From Deltaproteobacteria bacterium (GTDB taxonomy: Bacteria > Myxococcota_A > UBA9160 > JAFDDA01): DNA of 52,917 nt. The stretch is from assembly GCA_019311105.1 (NCBI GenBank), contig JAFDDA010000004.1, positions 1 to 52,917 on the forward strand, in the 5' to 3' direction. Shown one piece after another: positions 34,344-42,797 of this stretch (position 1 is the first letter of the stretch; every line of letters starts with the position of its first letter). Made by a program: the position numbers and the translations under genes. A model generated the notes under the pieces. The model worked only from the letters and a program-made list of their open reading frames with translations. It ran no database searches and was not told where the DNA came from.

Positions 34344-37300
34344 ATGCCGTGCCAGGGCTGCGGACACGACAACCCGGACGATGCTCGGTTCTGCTCTGGC
34401 TGCGGGGCTCCCCAGCAACGATCCTGCTCGGCCTGCGGCCGGGCCAACGATGCCGACGCGAGCTTCTGCAACGGCTGCGGGCGACCGGTCGGCGCAGCGG
34501 CCGAAGCGCCGCCGCCCGCCGAGCCGCGCGACTATACGCCCCGACATCTGGCCGAGCGCATCCTGCGCTCGCGCACAGCACTCGAGGGCGAGCGCAAGCA
34601 GGTCACGATCTTCTTTGCCGACGTGAAGGGCAGCACCGAGCTGGCCGGGGCGCTCGATCCCGAAGCCTGGCACCAGGTGCTGGATGGCTTCTTTCGCATC
34701 CTGTCCGAGGGCATCCACCGCTTCGAGGGCACCGTCAACCAGTACACGGGCGATGGGATCATGGCGCTCTTCGGAGCACCCCTGGCCCACGAAGATCACG
34801 CCCAGCGTGCCTGCTTCGCCGCGCGCTGGCTGCGCGAGCCGCTGCGCGACTATGCCGATCGGATCCGGCGCGAGCAGGGCCAGAGCTTCTCCGTGCGCAT
34901 AGGCATCCACTCGGGCGAAGTCGTGGTGGGGAAGATCGGCGACGACCTGCGCATGGACTATACGGCGCAGGGCCTCTCGGCAACGCTCGCCCAACGGATG
35001 GAGCAGCTGGCTGAGCCGGGGACGGCCTACCTGACCGACGAAACGGCGCGGCTGGCCGAGGGCTACTTCGAGTTCGCGGACCTCGGGGAGTTCAACGTCA
35101 AGGGCCTGCCCGATCCGGTTCGCGTGCATCGGCTCGAAGACGTCGGAGCCGTGCGAACCCGCTTGGCGCTATCCCGCGCGCGTGGCTTCTCCAGCTTCGT
35201 CGGCCGCGAGCCCGAGCTCGAGATGCTCGAGGCTGCGCTCTCCCGTTCCGTCCAGGGAGAAGGCCAGGTCGCGAGCATCGTCGGCGAGGCCGGCGTCGGG
35301 AAGAGCCGGCTGTGCCTCGAGTTCGTGGAACGTTGCAGAGCTCGCGGCATCCCCGTCCTGGAAGCCCACTGTCCGTCTCACGGCCGCGCGGTCCCTCTGC
35401 TGCCCGTCCTCCAGATGACGCGCGGCTTCTTCGGCATCGACGAGGCCGACGACGCGGCCAGCGCGCGCCAGAAGATCGCCGGCAGCCTCGTGCTGCTCGA
35501 CGATGCGCTTCGCGAGGACATCCCGCTCGCCTGCGACTTCCTCGGCGTCCCGGACCCCGATCGCCCGCTGCCCCCCATGGATGCCGAGGTCCGTCGACGC
35601 CGCGTGCAGGACTTCGTGCGAAGGCTGATCGAGGCGCGCAGCGTCGAGAGCCCGGCGATCCTGCTGTTCGACGATCTGCACTGGATCGATTCCGAGAGCG
35701 AGGCCTTCGTCGCCCAGCTGATCTCCATCGTCGGTCATACGAGAACCTTCGTTCTGGGCAACCAACGGCCCGAATACGATCCGCCCTGGAAGGTCCGCCC
35801 CGACTATCAGCAGATCGCCCTCTCGCCCCTGGGCCGCGCTGAGGCTTTGGTGCTCGCCGGCGAGCTGCTGGGCGAGGATCCGTCGGTCCGGGAGCTATCC
35901 GAGCGCCTGGTGGAGCGCGCCGGGGGGAACCCTTTCTTCACCGAAGAGCTCGTGCGCATGTTGGCCGACTCGGGCGGGCTGGACGGCGAGCCCGGTGCCT
36001 ACCGTGCGGCGCGCACCATCGACACCCTCGAGCTCCCGCCGACGGTGCAGGCCATTCTCGCCGCGCGCATCGATCGGCTCGGCGAAGACGAGAAGCGACT
36101 GCTGAGGGCTGCCGCCGTGGCCGGGCGCGAAGTGAGCGAGCCGATCCTGCGCGCGGTCACGGACCTCGACGGTGAGGATCTGGACGCGGCCCTCGCCCAG
36201 CTCGACGAGGCCGGGCTGCTCCTCCAGCAGTCCCTCTACCCCGTGGCCGAGTACGCCTTTCGTCATCCGCTCACCCACGAGGTGGCCTACGGCTCTCAGC
36301 TCGCCGCGCGCCGCGCCGAGACCCACGCACTCGTGGCGCGTGCCTTCGAGGATCTCCACGCCGAATCGCTCGACGAGCACGCTTCCCTCATCGCCCACCA
36401 CTGGGATCTCGCCGACGCCGCGGAGCCGGCCATCCATTGGCATCGGCGTGCGGCGCTCGCCCAGGGCTCCCGAAACGTCTCGACGAGCCTGCTGCACTGG
36501 AAGCGCGTGCGGGAACGGCTGGGCGAGATCGAGCCGAGCGAGGAGACCGTGGCCGCCCGGGTCGAAGCCTGCACGCAGATCCTCTATGGCACCATTCTCA
36601 GCGGCGGCGACGACAGCGCCGACTCCGATTGGGAGCTCGCCTACGAGGAAGGGATCGCCCTGGCCGAGCAGCTCGGCGACGAGGCGATCCGTGCTTCGCT
36701 GCTCTCCGGTGTCGCCGGCCTGCGCGGCTTTCGGGGAGAGCACCGCGCCCAGGTGGAACTCCTCGAGGAAGCGCTGGAGCTGGCGCAACGGCGCGGCGAC
36801 TTCGCCATGGAGGCGGCACTGCTTCAGCGTGTTGGCTGGGCCTGGATGCTGGCAGGGGACAACAACCGAACGATCGAATGGAGCCGGCGCGGCATCGAGT
36901 TCTGCGAGCGCGACCTCCCCCGGTCGGGAGCCGTGACCGGCTTCGGGACCTACGCGTTCCTCCTCGGGCAGCTGGGTGGCGCCCTCGTCGAGGCGGGCCA
37001 GCTCGAAGAAGCCTCGCCGGTTCTGGATCGGGCGGAAGCCGTGTCGCTCTTCACGGACGACGTGTTCAGCCTGGGGACGGCCCGCTCCACTCGGCTCGAA
37101 GTCGCGTGGCTTCGCGGGGACCGCGAAGAGCTCGTCGCGATCCGGGATCGCCTCGTGGCAGAGCAGGACGAGGGTCCGAGCGGTCTGAGCGCCGGGATGA
37201 TGCTCTCGGGGCTCGCCTGGGCGCTCGCGGAGCTCGGAGACTGGGCGGGCGCTTCGAAGGCCACGGAGGAGGCCGGAGCCGACACGGCCCGGATCGTCTC

Positions 37301-37700
37301 GCTCCATCTGGGCTTCCAGCTGCTCGCGGTGCGCGCCCACGCCGAGCTTGGCGAACGCGACCGCGCATGCACCCTGCTCGATGAGATACGAGGAGCCTAC
37401 GAGCGAATCCCCGCTCTCAAGAATGACAGCCCCATGGCGCTGCTTCGCTGGAGCGAGGCGCACCGCATCCTTTACGGAGCGTCCGCCCGCGAGGAGATCG
37501 AGGACGCCTGCGAACGGATCATCGAGGCTGCGCGGGAGCGGGGCTGGGGCGCCTACGAGCCTTTCGCGCTGGTCGAGCGGGCAGAGCTGGCGGGGCTGCT
37601 GGGCGATGGGGCTGCGCGGCGCCGCGACCTCGACGAGGCGGCGGCGCTCTTCCGGAAGCTCGGTGCACCGCTGCGGGCCGACGCCGCCGAGCGCTCCTGA
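34344..37700 (+). CDS. Class III adenylate/guanylate cyclase with zinc ribbons and AAA ATPase
   Basis: A 1118-residue multidomain protein. Residues 2-46 hold two zinc ribbons (CQGCGHDNPDDARFCSGCG and CSACGRANDADASFCNGCG). The cyclase domain (about 80-250) has VTIFFADVKGSTELAG with a metal Asp, and NQYTGDGIMALFGAP with the second. An ATPase follows: SFVGREPELEMLEAAL, Walker A GEAGVGKSRL with Lys320, and Walker B ILLFDDLHWID near residue 445. The C-terminal 500 residues are helical repeats of TPR type. Such proteins resemble adenylate cyclase fused to a STAND-type regulator. No membrane segment. The ATG at 34344 starts straight at the zinc ribbon. It is flanked by repeat copies D and E. Confidence 0.9.
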   Translation: MPCQGCGHDNPDDARFCSGCGAPQQRSCSACGRANDADASFCNGCGRPVGAAAEAPPPAEPRDYTPRHLAERILRSRTALEGERKQVTIFFADVKGSTELAGALDPEAWHQVLDGFFRILSEGIHRFEGTVNQYTGDGIMALFGAPLAHEDHAQRACFAARWLREPLRDYADRIRREQGQSFSVRIGIHSGEVVVGKIGDDLRMDYTAQGLSATLAQRMEQLAEPGTAYLTDETARLAEGYFEFADLGEFNVKGLPDPVRVHRLEDVGAVRTRLALSRARGFSSFVGREPELEMLEAALSRSVQGEGQVASIVGEAGVGKSRLCLEFVERCRARGIPVLEAHCPSHGRAVPLLPVLQMTRGFFGIDEADDAASARQKIAGSLVLLDDALREDIPLACDFLGVPDPDRPLPPMDAEVRRRRVQDFVRRLIEARSVESPAILLFDDLHWIDSESEAFVAQLISIVGHTRTFVLGNQRPEYDPPWKVRPDYQQIALSPLGRAEALVLAGELLGEDPSVRELSERLVERAGGNPFFTEELVRMLADSGGLDGEPGAYRAARTIDTLELPPTVQAILAARIDRLGEDEKRLLRAAAVAGREVSEPILRAVTDLDGEDLDAALAQLDEAGLLLQQSLYPVAEYAFRHPLTHEVAYGSQLAARRAETHALVARAFEDLHAESLDEHASLIAHHWDLADAAEPAIHWHRRAALAQGSRNVSTSLLHWKRVRERLGEIEPSEETVAARVEACTQILYGTILSGGDDSADSDWELAYEEGIALAEQLGDEAIRASLLSGVAGLRGFRGEHRAQVELLEEALELAQRRGDFAMEAALLQRVGWAWMLAGDNNRTIEWSRRGIEFCERDLPRSGAVTGFGTYAFLLGQLGGALVEAGQLEEASPVLDRAEAVSLFTDDVFSLGTARSTRLEVAWLRGDREELVAIRDRLVAEQDEGPSGLSAGMMLSGLAWALAELGDWAGASKATEEAGADTARIVSLHLGFQLLAVRAHAELGERDRACTLLDEIRGAYERIPALKNDSPMALLRWSEAHRILYGASAREEIEDACERIIEAARERGWGAYEPFALVERAELAGLLGDGAARRRDLDEAAALFRKLGAPLRADAAERS

Positions 37701-37748
37701 AGGACGCACCCATGGCCTTCGAGGGGACGACCGCGGAACCGTACGCCT

Positions 37749-37834
37749 GCAGATAGGAAGTTCAAGCTGCGTTCTTGCGCCCAGCCCGCCCGAGTAGGCG
37801 CGTTATGACAGAGCGCTGCGGGGGCCCCAACGGG
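37749..37834 (+). repeat. Intergenic repeat copy E
   Basis: Full-length copy: GCAGATAGGAAGTTCAAGCT, GCGTTCTTGCGCCCAG, a CGCC-CGAGTA-GGCG hairpin carrying a four-base insertion relative to copy A, GCTGCGGGGGCCCCAACGGG at the right. It lies 48 bases after the cyclase stop and 34 bases before the stop of the convergent DUF2231-like gene. Confidence 0.84.
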
Positions 37835-37868
37835 TGGTCGCGCCAACCCGCCGAGCTGCGACCGATGC

Positions 37869-38393
37869 TCAATCGTCGTCGTCTTCGTAGGCGTCGTCGT
37901 GGTCGAGGCGGGCGAGCGAGCGAGCGGCCTCGCCGGGTTCCTGCTGCAGATAGGCCTGGGCAGCGCCGTGTCGGTAGACGAGTTCGCCACCGCCATGGCC
38001 CACGGCGGCGCCGGCCCCCAGCACGGCCAACGAGAGCGCGAGGGTCAGACCACGATTGATCGCGCCCGTCCGCCCGCGCAGCATTCCGGCAGCGGCCAAG
38101 GGCAGCACCAAGGCCGCCAGGGCGAGGAATCGTTCGGCCGCCTCCTCGTGGCCCTCGATATGGCGCTCGGCCACGACCCGTTCGACGGCATCCTCCTCGT
38201 GCTCCCCGGTCTCCGCGGCGAACCAGGCGGTCCCGACCAGGGCGACCTGCAGCACCAGGATTCCGAGCCACGCGCGACCCGGCAGGCGGCCGGTCTGGAT
38301 GGCCCAGAACGCCGCAACGGCCAGGGGGGGAACCATTACGGCCAAGACGATCGGGAAATGGACGATCGCGGGATGAAGCGGATTGGGAATCAT
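37869..38393 (-). CDS. DUF2231-like membrane protein
   Basis: A 174-residue membrane protein. It starts MIPNPLHPAIVHFPIVLAVM, the typical opening of DUF2231 proteins, with His residues that may bind haem or metal. About four hydrophobic segments follow, including FLALAALVLPLAAAGML and TLALSLAVLGAGAAVG. The C-terminus is soluble and acidic and ends in DDAYEDDDD. GGAGGG precedes the ATG at 38393. It diverges from a LuxR-type regulator, from which 139 bases separate it, and is the probable target. Function unknown; family members are linked to redox or metal stress. Confidence 0.8.
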   Translation of the reverse strand: MIPNPLHPAIVHFPIVLAVMVPPLAVAAFWAIQTGRLPGRAWLGILVLQVALVGTAWFAAETGEHEEDAVERVVAERHIEGHEEAAERFLALAALVLPLAAAGMLRGRTGAINRGLTLALSLAVLGAGAAVGHGGGELVYRHGAAQAYLQQEPGEAARSLARLDHDDAYEDDDD

Positions 38394-38438
38394 TGTCTCG
38401 GCCCTCCTGCAAGCCATTCGCGAGGACTCCCCCGACGA

Positions 38439-38448
38439 ACGCATGCGT
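38439..38448. promoter_or_regulatory. Perfect 10-bp palindrome in a divergent promoter
   Basis: ACGCATGCGT is a perfect palindrome about 45 bases upstream of the DUF2231-like gene and 85 bases upstream of the LuxR-type gene. Its place suits an operator for the LuxR-type protein, but a 10-bp palindrome can also arise by chance. Confidence 0.25.
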
Positions 38449-38532
38449 GTCTTTCACGAGGGCTAATGTTCGACAGCGACCCCCGGCGGTCGATCCGACA
38501 AACGACTTGCCCGCCCCAGGGAGGGGGATGCG

Positions 38533-39108
38533 ATGACGACTCCGACAGACGACGTACCCCACGGGGTTCGGATCGGCCTCAGCGCGCTGCTGCTCGCCAT
38601 CGCGGTCTGGGGGGTCGTGGACCTGGTGCTCGACCGCCCCGAGACCTGGCTCTCGGCCCACGTCCTGGTCGAGTCGGGCTTCGTCGTGCTGTCGATCAGC
38701 ACCATCCTTTATCTGTGGTCGAGCTGGCTCGGCGCCCAGCGCAGCCTGTTGCGAGCCACCGATCGGCTGGTGGCCAACGAAGCAGAGCGCGACCGCTGGA
38801 AGGCGAAGGCGACCCAGCTCCTGCGCGGGCTCGGCGTGGAGATCGACGCCCAGTTCGAGCGCTGGTTGCTGAGCCCAGCCGAGCGGCAGGTGGCCCTGCT
38901 CCTGCTGAAGGGGCTGGGCCACAAGGAGGCGGCGCAGGTCCTCGATCGCAGCGAGCGCACCGTTCGCCAGCACGCCGTCGCGGTCTACCGCAAGTCGGGT
39001 CTCGCCGGACGCGCCGAGCTCTCGGCGTTCTTCCTCGAGGACCTGCTGCTTCCGATCCACCGCGAAGAAACCGACGACGACGAGCCAAAGGCGATCGGGG
39101 TCGGCTGA
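38533..39108 (+). CDS. Membrane-anchored LuxR-type helix-turn-helix regulator
   Basis: A 191-residue protein with two hydrophobic segments near the N-terminus (IGLSALLLAIAVWGVVDLVL and ESGFVVLSISTILYLWSSWL), a short coiled-coil-like linker (RLVANEAERDRWKAKATQLL), and a C-terminal LuxR-type DNA-binding domain with LSPAERQVALLLLKGLGHKE, SERTVRQHAVAVYRKSGLAG and the family's AELSAFFLEDLL. There is no receiver or autoinducer domain, so it probably senses a membrane event. GGGAGGGGG precedes the ATG. It is transcribed away from the DUF2231-like gene, which it probably controls. Confidence 0.88.
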   Translation: MTTPTDDVPHGVRIGLSALLLAIAVWGVVDLVLDRPETWLSAHVLVESGFVVLSISTILYLWSSWLGAQRSLLRATDRLVANEAERDRWKAKATQLLRGLGVEIDAQFERWLLSPAERQVALLLLKGLGHKEAAQVLDRSERTVRQHAVAVYRKSGLAGRAELSAFFLEDLLLPIHREETDDDEPKAIGVG

Positions 39109-39148
39109 TCGATCCCTCTCCAGCAGCACGAATCACGGGGAATCCGGA

Positions 39149-39292
39149 TCAGGCTGGGGGCGGCGTCGGCGCGATGCGCACCGGTATGCGGCGCGAGCCC
39201 CAGTCGCCGGGCTTCTCCTCGAAGACGCCAGCACGGCGCTGGCCGCAGCTACGACAGGCGCCGGCGGCGTCCAGGTGCCAGCGCAACAAGGC
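39149..39292 (-). pseudogene. 3' remnant with a zinc-ribbon motif
   Basis: Directly after the glycosyltransferase stop, the same frame reads ALLRWHLDAAGACRSCGQRR and then PGDWGSRRIPVRIAPTPPPA to a TGA at 39149. The CxxC and WGSRRIPVRI pattern recall the C-terminus of some radical SAM proteins (AmmeMemoRadiSam type), but this is from memory. It has no start, so it is probably the end of a lost gene. It fills most of the gap between the LuxR-type gene and the glycosyltransferase. Confidence 0.35.
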
Positions 39293-40017
39293 TCAACGAA
39301 TGGGATGCCATTCGTCCAGGTGGGATCGCTTGCGAAGCAGGAGCGAGAGGGACTCGCGCAGATAGATCAGGAAGATGAGTCGGCAATAGCCGATCTTGCG
39401 GAAGCGCCGCGGCGAGTGTTCGATCTCGAGGTCGCTCAGGTATCGCACGGTGCCAATGCGGGCCAATCGCTCGAAGAGGTTGCAGTCTTCACCTGCGACG
39501 ATCCATTCCTCGTAGCCGCCGATCTCCTCGAAGGCCGACCTGCGAACGATCTGACACTCGCCCTTGCCCTTTCGCGCCCCGAAAGGGATGGCCCATCGGA
39601 CCGCGTTGTTCATCCACCAATGCCAGAAGCGGTCGCGCAGCAGCTCCTCCTCCTTGTAGATCCGAAGCCCGCAGGTGACGGCCACCACCGATTCGTCTGC
39701 AAAGGCAGCCAGGATCTTTCGGAAGAAGTTCTCGGGGTGCGGAAGCGCACGTCGGCATCCGTGTGGAAGAGAAGGTCTCCCGTGGCCGCGAGGGCACCCG
39801 CATTCCTGCCCACGGCAATCGTCTTCTGTCTCGGCTGCGCCACGAGCTTGTCTGCGTAGCGCCGGGCGATGGCGACGGTCGCGTCGTCGCTTCCGCCGTC
39901 GGAGACGATGACCTCGAGGCCATGGCGCTGTTTGAGGGTCTGAAACTGGCGCAAGGTCTCTTCGATAACGCGCTCCTCGTTGCGCGTCGGAATCACAATG
40001 GAGATCTCGGTGCTCAC
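39293..40017 (-). pseudogene. Family 2 glycosyltransferase interrupted by a frameshift
   Basis: Two frames together give a complete family 2 glycosyltransferase. The first, from GTG at 40017, has STEISIVIPTRNEERVIEET, VSDGGSDDATVAIARRYADK, VGRNAGALAATGD and the metal motif HTDADVRF. Near 39734-39737 (GGGG on the + strand) the sense moves to another frame, reading ENFFRKILAAFADESVVAVT, KGKGECQIVRRSAFEEIGGY and EWIVAGEDCNLFERLARIG to the stop at 39293. Adding one base in the run restores a single product of about 240 residues. It is either a real inactivation or a base-calling error. No surrounding polysaccharide cluster is present. Confidence 0.78.
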
Positions 40018-40264
40018 GCCCAAACCCAACCCTTCAGCTCCCGGCCAACCGGAACGGAAGAGGCAGATCGATTTCGCCGCTCCCGGGGCGATTCTGTCCA
40101 CTCGGTGGCAGAATTTCAAGAAATAGGGTGCGCCTTTCTTCTCCCCACCCACGTGGTCGCAGAAGAGCCGGCCTTTCAGCCTCGATCAGGTCATGGAGGA
40201 GCTGCAAGAGGGCGCCGGAAGCGACCAACGCTTCGACCCAGGCGTTCGACGTGCCGCCGGGGGT
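40018..40264 (-). other. Intergenic region with a possible protein-like tail
   Basis: About 247 bases upstream of the glycosyltransferase. After the DUF4388-protein stop at 40265 the same frame is open to 40034 and reads AWVEALVASGALLQLLHDLI before a Pro/Arg-rich end. No start or family can be given; it may be a decayed gene end. No promoter was recognised. Confidence 0.25.
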
Positions 40265-41764
40265 CTAGGCTCGCTCGCTCTCCCAGAGCGCGCAGCCGGC
40301 GCGGAAGTGTTCGCTGGCGCGGTCGAAGTCTTCGACGGCGTGGCTCACTTCGGCAGAGTAGAGGTGGGCGAGGGCATTCTTGGGGGCGGCCTGGAGCAGG
40401 CCCTCGAGTTCCTGGAGTGATTCCGCGGCACGGTCGGGGAACTCCCGGAATCGTGCGTATGCGAGCTCGACGCGGCCCGTTCGGTTGGCGGGGTCCGACC
40501 GCAACGCCAGGGTCAGGAGCCCCGTGGCGGCGGCGAAGTTCCCGCTGGCCATCCGCTCGCGCGCCTGGCGCGCGTACTCTCCGGCCATGCGCCGCGGGTC
40601 GGGCGAAATCTCGACCGGCTTGGGCGGCTCGGCCGGTGTGGTTCGGGCGCGCGGGTCGACCTCGGTCTGGGGCTCGGTGCGGCGGCCGCTCAGTTCTTCG
40701 TAGGCCGAGGTCGCCACGTGCAAGAGCTCGGCTGCCATCTCGGCCGCGGGGGCCAGCGCGGAGTGCTGGAACTGGGCCGGCGCGTAGCGTCCACATAACT
40801 CCAGGTACCGGGCACGGATGGAATCCGCCGAAGCGCCGGCGGGCAGATCGAAGAGATCGCGCGGGCTCTTGCCCTGGTGGTCACGGTACTCGGCGGCGAT
40901 CTCGTCGCGAAGGGACCAGGGCTCGGACTCGTCGAGTGCCGAGGTGTCGATCTCGATTGCGATCATCTCCTCGTCGTCCTCTTCCAGGACGGCCTCGCGT
41001 CGGGGAGGCTCGACCAGCGCGGCCAGCCCGGAGTCCACGGGCGCCACCAGGCCCATCAGCGAGCAGGCGTAGAGCATCCGGGCGAGCTCGTCGCGCGGCG
41101 TGTCCCCATCGTGAAAGAGGGTGTGAGGGTCGGTCGGCTGGCGCAGCTTCCGCAGCAGCTGCTCTTGGGTCGGCGATAGACGCAGGTCGCCCAGAGCGAT
41201 CCGGCTCTGCGCGCTCGCCGCCAGCGGCCGCTCGAGCAGCGGGCCCAGGGCGGCGGCCACACGATCGGGCGGCACGAACTTGCTGATCCCCGCGAACACC
41301 ACACGGGCCGAATCGACGACCGGCGCGTCGCCGGGCTCGGGCAGCCAGGGCTCGATCTTGAACTCGCCGTCGGTCCAGGTGAAGCACTCGAGAAGCTTGT
41401 AGGCGAGGTTCTGCCGGAGAGCATCGGCGAGCTCGTCGGGCTGGAGCAGGCTCCGCTCGAGCAGGATCTCGCCGATCCGCACCTGGCGAGACGCCGCCTC
41501 GGAGAGGCAATCCTTGAACTCGGCGCCGCTGATGCGCTCGCGGCCCAGCAGGAACTGGCCGAGCGTCTCGTGCCCGAGGGTGGAGATGCACTCCGCAGGG
41601 GAACCGCGATCGATCAAGATGGTCTTCTTGATCTGGCGCTTGCGAAGCACCAGTGCACAGGTCCGCTCGGCGAGGAAGGCGTCGAAGAGAAGCCGCTCGA
41701 ACGGGTGCTCGGCGAGGCTTCCCGTGCGAGACCGAGCCGTCGTGTTGCCGGGCACGACGCTCAC
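40265..41764 (-). CDS. DUF4388-type protein with a J-like and TPR C-terminus
   Basis: A 499-residue protein. The N-terminal 150 residues resemble DUF4388 (HPFERLLFDAFLAERTCALV, then KKTILIDRGSPAECIS and LGHETLGQFLLGRERISGAE), a domain frequent in myxobacteria. The middle is acidic. Around residue 310 a segment SPRDLFDLPAGASADSIRARY resembles a J-domain without the HPD motif. The C-terminus has TPR-like helices (YARQARERMASGNFAAATGL, then ALRSDPANRTGRVELAYARF). It begins with GTG at 41764, overlapping the stop of the upstream TPR gene as GTGA, so both are coupled. Likely a scaffold for a signalling or motility complex; no enzyme motif is seen. Confidence 0.75.
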   Translation of the reverse strand: MSVVPGNTTARSRTGSLAEHPFERLLFDAFLAERTCALVLRKRQIKKTILIDRGSPAECISTLGHETLGQFLLGRERISGAEFKDCLSEAASRQVRIGEILLERSLLQPDELADALRQNLAYKLLECFTWTDGEFKIEPWLPEPGDAPVVDSARVVFAGISKFVPPDRVAAALGPLLERPLAASAQSRIALGDLRLSPTQEQLLRKLRQPTDPHTLFHDGDTPRDELARMLYACSLMGLVAPVDSGLAALVEPPRREAVLEEDDEEMIAIEIDTSALDESEPWSLRDEIAAEYRDHQGKSPRDLFDLPAGASADSIRARYLELCGRYAPAQFQHSALAPAAEMAAELLHVATSAYEELSGRRTEPQTEVDPRARTTPAEPPKPVEISPDPRRMAGEYARQARERMASGNFAAATGLLTLALRSDPANRTGRVELAYARFREFPDRAAESLQELEGLLQAAPKNALAHLYSAEVSHAVEDFDRASEHFRAGCALWESERA

Positions 41765-42522
41765 GGGAGCCCGCGCTCCCGGTGATAGAGCAATGCCACC
41801 CGTTGGTAGAGGTTTCTCAGCTCGTCGGAGTGGGCCTGCGACTGCTCGGCGTGCGCGACGAGCCGGTCCACCGAATCCGCTGCGGGCTCACTCTCCTCCG
41901 GCTCGGGCACGGGCTCGGGGCGGAGCGCGTTGATGGCAGTGAAGACGCCGAGCGCTCGCTCGAAGTCCCGCTGACGCAGGAGCTCCAGCATGCTCGCGGC
42001 GTATTCGTGGAGTGCTTCACCGGGGTTCTCGATGCGCTCGAGGTCGTGGGCCAGGCGCAGGCGGGTGTCCACGGCGAGCGGATCGAGCTCGGCGATCCGG
42101 CGCCGCAGGTTCAACGCCTCCTGCACGTCACCCTGCTCGTCCGCGAGCTCCGATGCCTGCTCCAGGGTGAGGATCGCTTCCGGGACCCGGTCGAGCCGCC
42201 GGTAGGCTTCGATCAACGCATCGCGAAAGTCCGCGCGACCCGGCTCGATCTCGAGGGCTCGCTTGCAGAGCGCCGCGGCCTTTTCGTCGAAGGACGCCTT
42301 GGTGAAGAGCAGGCCCGCCCGGAAGAAGGCGTCGGCAGCCTCCTTCTCCTGACCGAGGCGCTTGCAGACGTCGCCGAGCTTGATGTGGAGCGAGGGCTCG
42401 CTCGGCTCGAGGCCGGTCAGCCGCCGGTAACGGCGCAGGGCGCCCTTCCAGTTTCCCTTGCGCTCGTCCTTGCGGGCGAGGTCCAGGACCCGGGATCGAA
42501 TGGTCTTCGTATCGCTCGACAT
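41761..42522 (-). CDS. TPR-repeat protein
   Basis: A 253-residue protein made of about four tetratricopeptide-like repeats, for example GNWKGALRRYRRLTGLEPSE, EAADAFFRAGLLFTKASFDE, KAAALCKRALEIEPGRADFR and EAILTLEQASELADEQGDVQ, then an acidic Pro/Glu linker and a helical tail LRNLYQRVALLYHRERG. TPR proteins bind partner proteins. The ATG at 42522 is chosen because MSSDTKTIRS leads into the first helix; the frame is open to 42570. It is coupled to the DUF4388-type gene by GTGA overlap, and they probably form one complex. The 170 bases upstream hold no clear gene. Confidence 0.8.
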   Translation of the reverse strand: MSSDTKTIRSRVLDLARKDERKGNWKGALRRYRRLTGLEPSEPSLHIKLGDVCKRLGQEKEAADAFFRAGLLFTKASFDEKAAALCKRALEIEPGRADFRDALIEAYRRLDRVPEAILTLEQASELADEQGDVQEALNLRRRIAELDPLAVDTRLRLAHDLERIENPGEALHEYAASMLELLRQRDFERALGVFTAINALRPEPVPEPEESEPAADSVDRLVAHAEQSQAHSDELRNLYQRVALLYHRERGLP

Positions 42523-42696
42523 GCGCTCGTGCCCACCGTCTCGTAGCTCGCGAGGCAGGGCTCGATACACGGCCCTACACCTCGGCTATTCGGTAGCCGG
42601 CACGGGGACTTGAGCTACGAAAAGATTCGGCTGGGAGCGGGTTTCGAATCCCGATTGCGCGCTGGTGGGCGGGCTCTCGATTCGCGGCCGATCCTC

Positions 42697-42784
42697 GCGG
42701 ATCGGGCATGCAAGCTGCGTTCTTGGGCCCGATCCGAGTTGGCGCGTTGTGTCAAACCCCTGCGGAGAGCCGCAAACAAGGCTG
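42697..42784 (+). repeat. Intergenic repeat copy F
   Basis: Full-length copy with variant left end (GCGGATCGGGCATGCAAGCT), then GCGTTCTTGGGCCC, TCC-GAGTT-GGCGCG, CAAACCCCTGCGG and a TGCGG-AGAG-CCGCA hairpin as in copy A. It lies only 13 bases before the start of the RNA helicase gene, so it must be part of that gene's promoter or leader. Confidence 0.84.
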
Positions 42785-42797
42785 TTAGGGTTGGGCC

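Noticed and set aside
42637..42653. tRNA-like T-arm (GGGTTTCGAATCCC)
   Set aside because: No acceptor, D or anticodon stem can be drawn around it, so it is not a tRNA gene.
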